From: an uncultured Actinomycetes bacterium
GTDB lineage: Bacteria > Actinomycetota > Thermoleophilia > Solirubrobacterales > Thermoleophilaceae
Direction of reading: 5' to 3'
Assembly: GCA_946481495.1 (NCBI GenBank)
Contig: CAMLNW010000189.1
Span: 1-5,498, forward strand
Length of the DNA: 5,498 nucleotides
Shown: piece by piece, positions 3,893 through 5,498 of the stretch
Position numbering within the stretch: position 1 is the first letter of the stretch
Layout: each line of letters begins with the position of its first letter
The notes under the pieces: generated by a model
The model's input: only the letters and a program-made list of their open reading frames with translations
Database searches by the model: none
What the model was told of the DNA's origin: nothing
Position numbers and translations under genes: made by a program

Positions 3893-4149
3893 CGGGCGGC
3901 AGCCTTGATCTTGGCTGTCCGCTCCGCCACCTTGCCACGGACCTTCTCGCCGTTCTCCCGGTAGTAGCCGGTCGCGTAGGCGCGGTCACAATGCTTGCAT
4001 TGCGACGCTCGACCGTCACGCTTGCGGCGGTCCCGGTAGTAGCCGGTTTCAAGCGGCAGCACCGCGCCGCACTTGGTACAGGGCTTCTCCGTGACCGGAC
4101 CCGGCGGCGCTATGTAGAGCGGTTTCCGTAGGGCGGCGACCAACAACAA
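3889..4149 (-). CDS. Zinc-ribbon protein resembling the finger of phage endonuclease VII/HNH proteins (86 aa)
   Basis: The protein has two cysteine knuckles, CTKC at 24-27 and CKHC at 51-54, separated by GAVLPLETGYYRDRRKRDG, then CDRAYATGYYREN and a basic tail. The layout (C-x2-C, G...LPL...YYRD...DGR...C-x2-C-x3-Y...REN) matches the zinc-binding region often found at the front of phage recombination endonuclease VII or HNH proteins. No His-Asn-His nuclease motif follows, so it may be a stand-alone nucleic-acid-binding finger or a remnant. A 17-bp exact repeat (3956-3972 and 4031-4047) encodes TGYYR twice. The only starts are TTG at 4149 or 4146, without a good ribosome binding site and right at the apparent element end, so integration may have removed the true start or promoter. 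It converges with the Xre gene, and the two stop codons share CTAG. Confidence 0.72.
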   Translation of the reverse strand: MLLVAALRKPLYIAPPGPVTEKPCTKCGAVLPLETGYYRDRRKRDGRASQCKHCDRAYATGYYRENGEKVRGKVAERTAKIKAAAR

Positions 4150-4156
4150 CGCTAAG
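4139..4156. mobile_element. Inferred right junction of an integrated element
   Basis: The plus-strand response-regulator frame is recognisable from AAG CCG (Lys-Pro) at 4154 onward. Upstream it reads only S-G-F-R-R-A-A-T-N-N-N-A after a TAG at 4115-4117, where receiver domains would read like D-D-Y-x-x before KP. The disruption therefore falls at about 4139-4153, near the CAACAACAAC run at 4141-4150. I infer an attachment-site junction. The left end and the rest of the receiver gene should lie left of the window, and no second copy of this sequence is seen here. Confidence 0.5.
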
Positions 4157-4534
4157 CCGCTTGCCTACGGTGAGCTGCTCGGTCGCATTCGCGCGGTGCT
4201 GCGCCGTGCGGAGGGGCGCCCGCAGCGCGGTGTCGTCCGCCACCACGGGCTGACACTCGATCCGGTCACTCGGGCCGTGCGCCTCGACGGAACCGCCATT
4301 CACCTCTCGACGATGGAGTTCTCGCTGCTCCAGCGACTCGCCGACGAGCCAGACCGCGTCTACTCGAAGAATGAGCTGCTCCGTGACGTCTGGGGCTACA
4401 AGTCACTCGGCAAGACGCGCACTGTCGATGCTCACGCGTGCCGGCTACGGCGCAAGCTCGACACCGTCTCCGAACGCCGCTGGATCGTCAACGTACGCGG
4501 CGTCGGCTACCGGCTCACGGACCCGTCGCTCTGA
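4154..4534 (+). CDS. 5'-truncated OmpR/PhoB-family response regulator (DNA-binding part)
   Basis: The visible protein starts at the conserved Lys-Pro at the end of the receiver domain (KPLAYGELLGRIRAVLRRAE) and runs through a complete winged-helix domain: a beta platform (LTLDPVTRAVRLDGTAIHLS), TMEFSLLQRLADEPDRVYSKNELLRDVWG, the recognition helix in TVDAHACRLRRKLD, and the wing RGVGYRLT. About 100 receiver residues, including the phosphorylated aspartate, are absent, and an in-frame stop lies at 4115-4117. The first usual start codon is GTG 4196, which would give 112 residues. Such a fragment could still bind DNA but would escape phosphorylation control; it may equally be a dead remnant. The stop overlaps the kinase start (TGATG at 4532-4536), as expected for an operon. 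Insertion of the neighbouring element is the simplest explanation for the loss. Confidence 0.85.
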   Translation, partial: KPLAYGELLGRIRAVLRRAEGRPQRGVVRHHGLTLDPVTRAVRLDGTAIHLSTMEFSLLQRLADEPDRVYSKNELLRDVWGYKSLGKTRTVDAHACRLRRKLDTVSERRWIVNVRGVGYRLTDPSL

Positions 4535-5217
4535 TGGCCGCGACAGTGGGCTGGTTGTTGGCGGCGGGGTTGGCGGTGATCGTTTTGCGGTTGCGGCGGC
4601 GGTTGGAGCTCGTCGCCGAGGCGGCACACGAGCTGCGCGGTCCTGTGGCGGCGTTCACCTACGCGGTGGCCTGGCTGCGGCGCGAGCCGGGTGGAGTGCG
4701 GCGGGCGTTGCGCTTCGAGACGGAGTTGGAGCGGATGCGGGTCGGGTTGGCCGACTTAGACGCGGCGCGTCGCGGCCGGCGAGCTCCGCTGCGGCCGCGA
4801 ACCGTCGCACTCGAGCGTCTCGTCGACAGCGCGGCGGCAGGCTGGCGCCCGGCGGTGACGGAGCCTGATCGTGGTCTCACTGTCCATTGGCGTGCCGGTC
4901 CTGCGCGTGTCAGGGCCGATGGTGGCCGCTTGTCGCAGGCGTTGGGCAACCTGCTTGCCAACGCCGCCGAGCATGGATCGGGGCCGATCGAGATCCACGC
5001 CGTGCGCAAGGGCGCGCAAGCTGTGCTGGTCGAGGTTCGCGACGGCGGGCCAGCGATCCGGACGGGGCGCCGGCGCTCCCACGACCGGGGCCACGGCCTC
5101 GGCATCGCCGATCGCACGATCCGGGCGGCCGGGGGCACGCTCACACTCGAACGCAGCCGAGCGGGCACTGTCGCAGCCGTCGAGCTCCCGCTCGCCGAGA
5201 GCGAGGCGACGCGATGA
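4534..5217 (+). CDS. Sensor histidine kinase, short HisKA/HATPase_c form (227 aa)
   Basis: This is the partner kinase of the truncated regulator. One membrane segment (about residues 4-19, GWLLAAGLAVIVLRL) leads straight into the dimerisation domain, with the phospho-acceptor His32 in EAAHELRGPVAA. The ATP-binding domain follows: N-box NLLANAAEHG at 139-148, a D-G-G form of the G1 box (VRDGGPAI, Asp170) and the glycine-rich lid GHGLGIADR at 186-194. At 227 residues it is short, with no external sensing domain, so any signal is probably sensed in the membrane, through a partner protein, or not at all. The ATG at 4534 overlaps the regulator stop. A longer in-frame reading from 4438 would only duplicate the regulator's DNA in another frame. 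The stop overlaps the next gene by four bases (ATGA). With the receiver disrupted it probably lacks its normal target. Confidence 0.9.
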   Translation: MAATVGWLLAAGLAVIVLRLRRRLELVAEAAHELRGPVAAFTYAVAWLRREPGGVRRALRFETELERMRVGLADLDAARRGRRAPLRPRTVALERLVDSAAAGWRPAVTEPDRGLTVHWRAGPARVRADGGRLSQALGNLLANAAEHGSGPIEIHAVRKGAQAVLVEVRDGGPAIRTGRRRSHDRGHGLGIADRTIRAAGGTLTLERSRAGTVAAVELPLAESEATR

Positions 5218-5498
5218 GCGCGAAGACCCGCCGCCGTCGCGGGCTCGTGCTCCTGACGCTCGCGCTCGCCTGCGGGGCGCTGGCGGCATCGGAGGTGGGG
5301 GACAGGGTGAGTGAGGTCGAGGGCCGGATCGGCGTTCCCGTGCCGGTGGTGGTCGCGGCGCGCGACATCGAGCCTGGCACCGAGCTGGGCCGGACCGATC
5401 TGCGGGTCAGCCAGGTTCCGCAACGCTTTGCGCCGCCCGACGCGCCCACCAGTCCCGATCAGGCCGTCGGCCTGCGCACCGCCGGGCCGGTAGCGGCC
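5214..5498 (+). CDS. cpaB: CpaB/RcpC-type Flp pilus assembly protein, SAF domain (partial, 95 codons seen)
   Basis: The frame stays open to the right edge. It begins with a basic start (MSAKTRRRRG) and a hydrophobic segment (LVLLTLALACGALAA, about 11-25), an N-terminal membrane anchor or signal. A SAF domain follows from about residue 42: VPVPVVVAARDIEPGTELGRTDL, then RVSQVPQRFAPPDA and AVGLRTAGPVA. The pattern 'V-A-A-R-D-I-x-P-G-T-x-L' and the later 'P...VG...' are typical of CpaB/RcpC, a periplasm- or cell-wall-facing component of Flp/Tad pilus secretion systems. Its ATG overlaps the kinase stop (ATGA at 5214-5217), so it is in the same operon, and the two-component system probably regulates pilus genes that continue beyond the window. 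The C-terminal part is not visible. Other SAF proteins such as flagellar FlgA are less likely because of the N-terminal anchor and context. Confidence 0.8.
   Translation, partial: MSAKTRRRRGLVLLTLALACGALAASEVGDRVSEVEGRIGVPVPVVVAARDIEPGTELGRTDLRVSQVPQRFAPPDAPTSPDQAVGLRTAGPVAA

Noticed and set aside
4438..4533. Longer N-terminus for the kinase from an in-frame start at 4438
   Set aside because: These codons overlap the winged-helix coding sequence in another frame. The ATG at 4534 overlapping the regulator stop gives a normal membrane segment at the N-terminus.
4659..5423. 254-residue minus-strand frame
   Set aside because: It lies antisense to the histidine kinase and cpaB-like gene, both of which show conserved family motifs in the plus direction.

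Overview
The window is GC-rich DNA that looks actinobacterial, possibly Thermoleophilia/Solirubrobacterales-like. I infer this from base composition, GTG starts, ATGA gene overlaps and the two-component plus Flp/Tad pilus gene order at the right end; no taxonomic marker is present. It has two parts. Positions 1 to about 4150 look like the right-hand part of an integrated mobile element. Positions from about 4154 to the end look like host chromosome.

Element part, left to right. An array of TTGGSCCAA-type sites (3-242) leads into two tiny overlapping genes: a 58-residue protein with no recognised family and a 57-residue four-cysteine protein. Next comes about 520 bases without a protein gene (644-1166). 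It holds a GGATAGCTC repeat, one pair of a GCAACCCCAGGA inverted repeat, a promoter-like site followed by two strong hairpins (a candidate small RNA), and the terminator of a minus-strand serine recombinase (1167-2006). The recombinase is transcribed divergently from a small secreted protein (2186-2539). Their promoters share a 13-bp palindrome at the -35 region, and both genes carry the same 15-base sequence just before the start codon. Then come a protein with a likely C-terminal membrane anchor (2625-3329), a hairpin-rich gap of 335 bases, a small Xre/Cro repressor (3665-3892) and, convergent with it, an 86-residue zinc-ribbon protein (3889-4149, minus strand).

Host part. The reading frame of an OmpR/PhoB response regulator begins abruptly at the conserved Lys-Pro of its receiver domain (4154), so the element appears to have inserted into this gene and cut off most of the receiver. 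The DNA-binding domain is intact. A small sensor histidine kinase (4534-5217) follows with a start/stop overlap. A CpaB/RcpC-type SAF-domain pilus assembly protein (5214 to the window edge) overlaps the kinase in the same way. These three form one operon, suggesting a two-component system encoded with a Flp/Tad pilus locus and now interrupted upstream of its DNA-binding domain.

The most novel-looking material is non-coding: the shared divergent control region, the dispersed GCAACCCCAGGA inverted-repeat family, the candidate small RNA and the TTGGSCCAA array. Several small genes have no function I can name.
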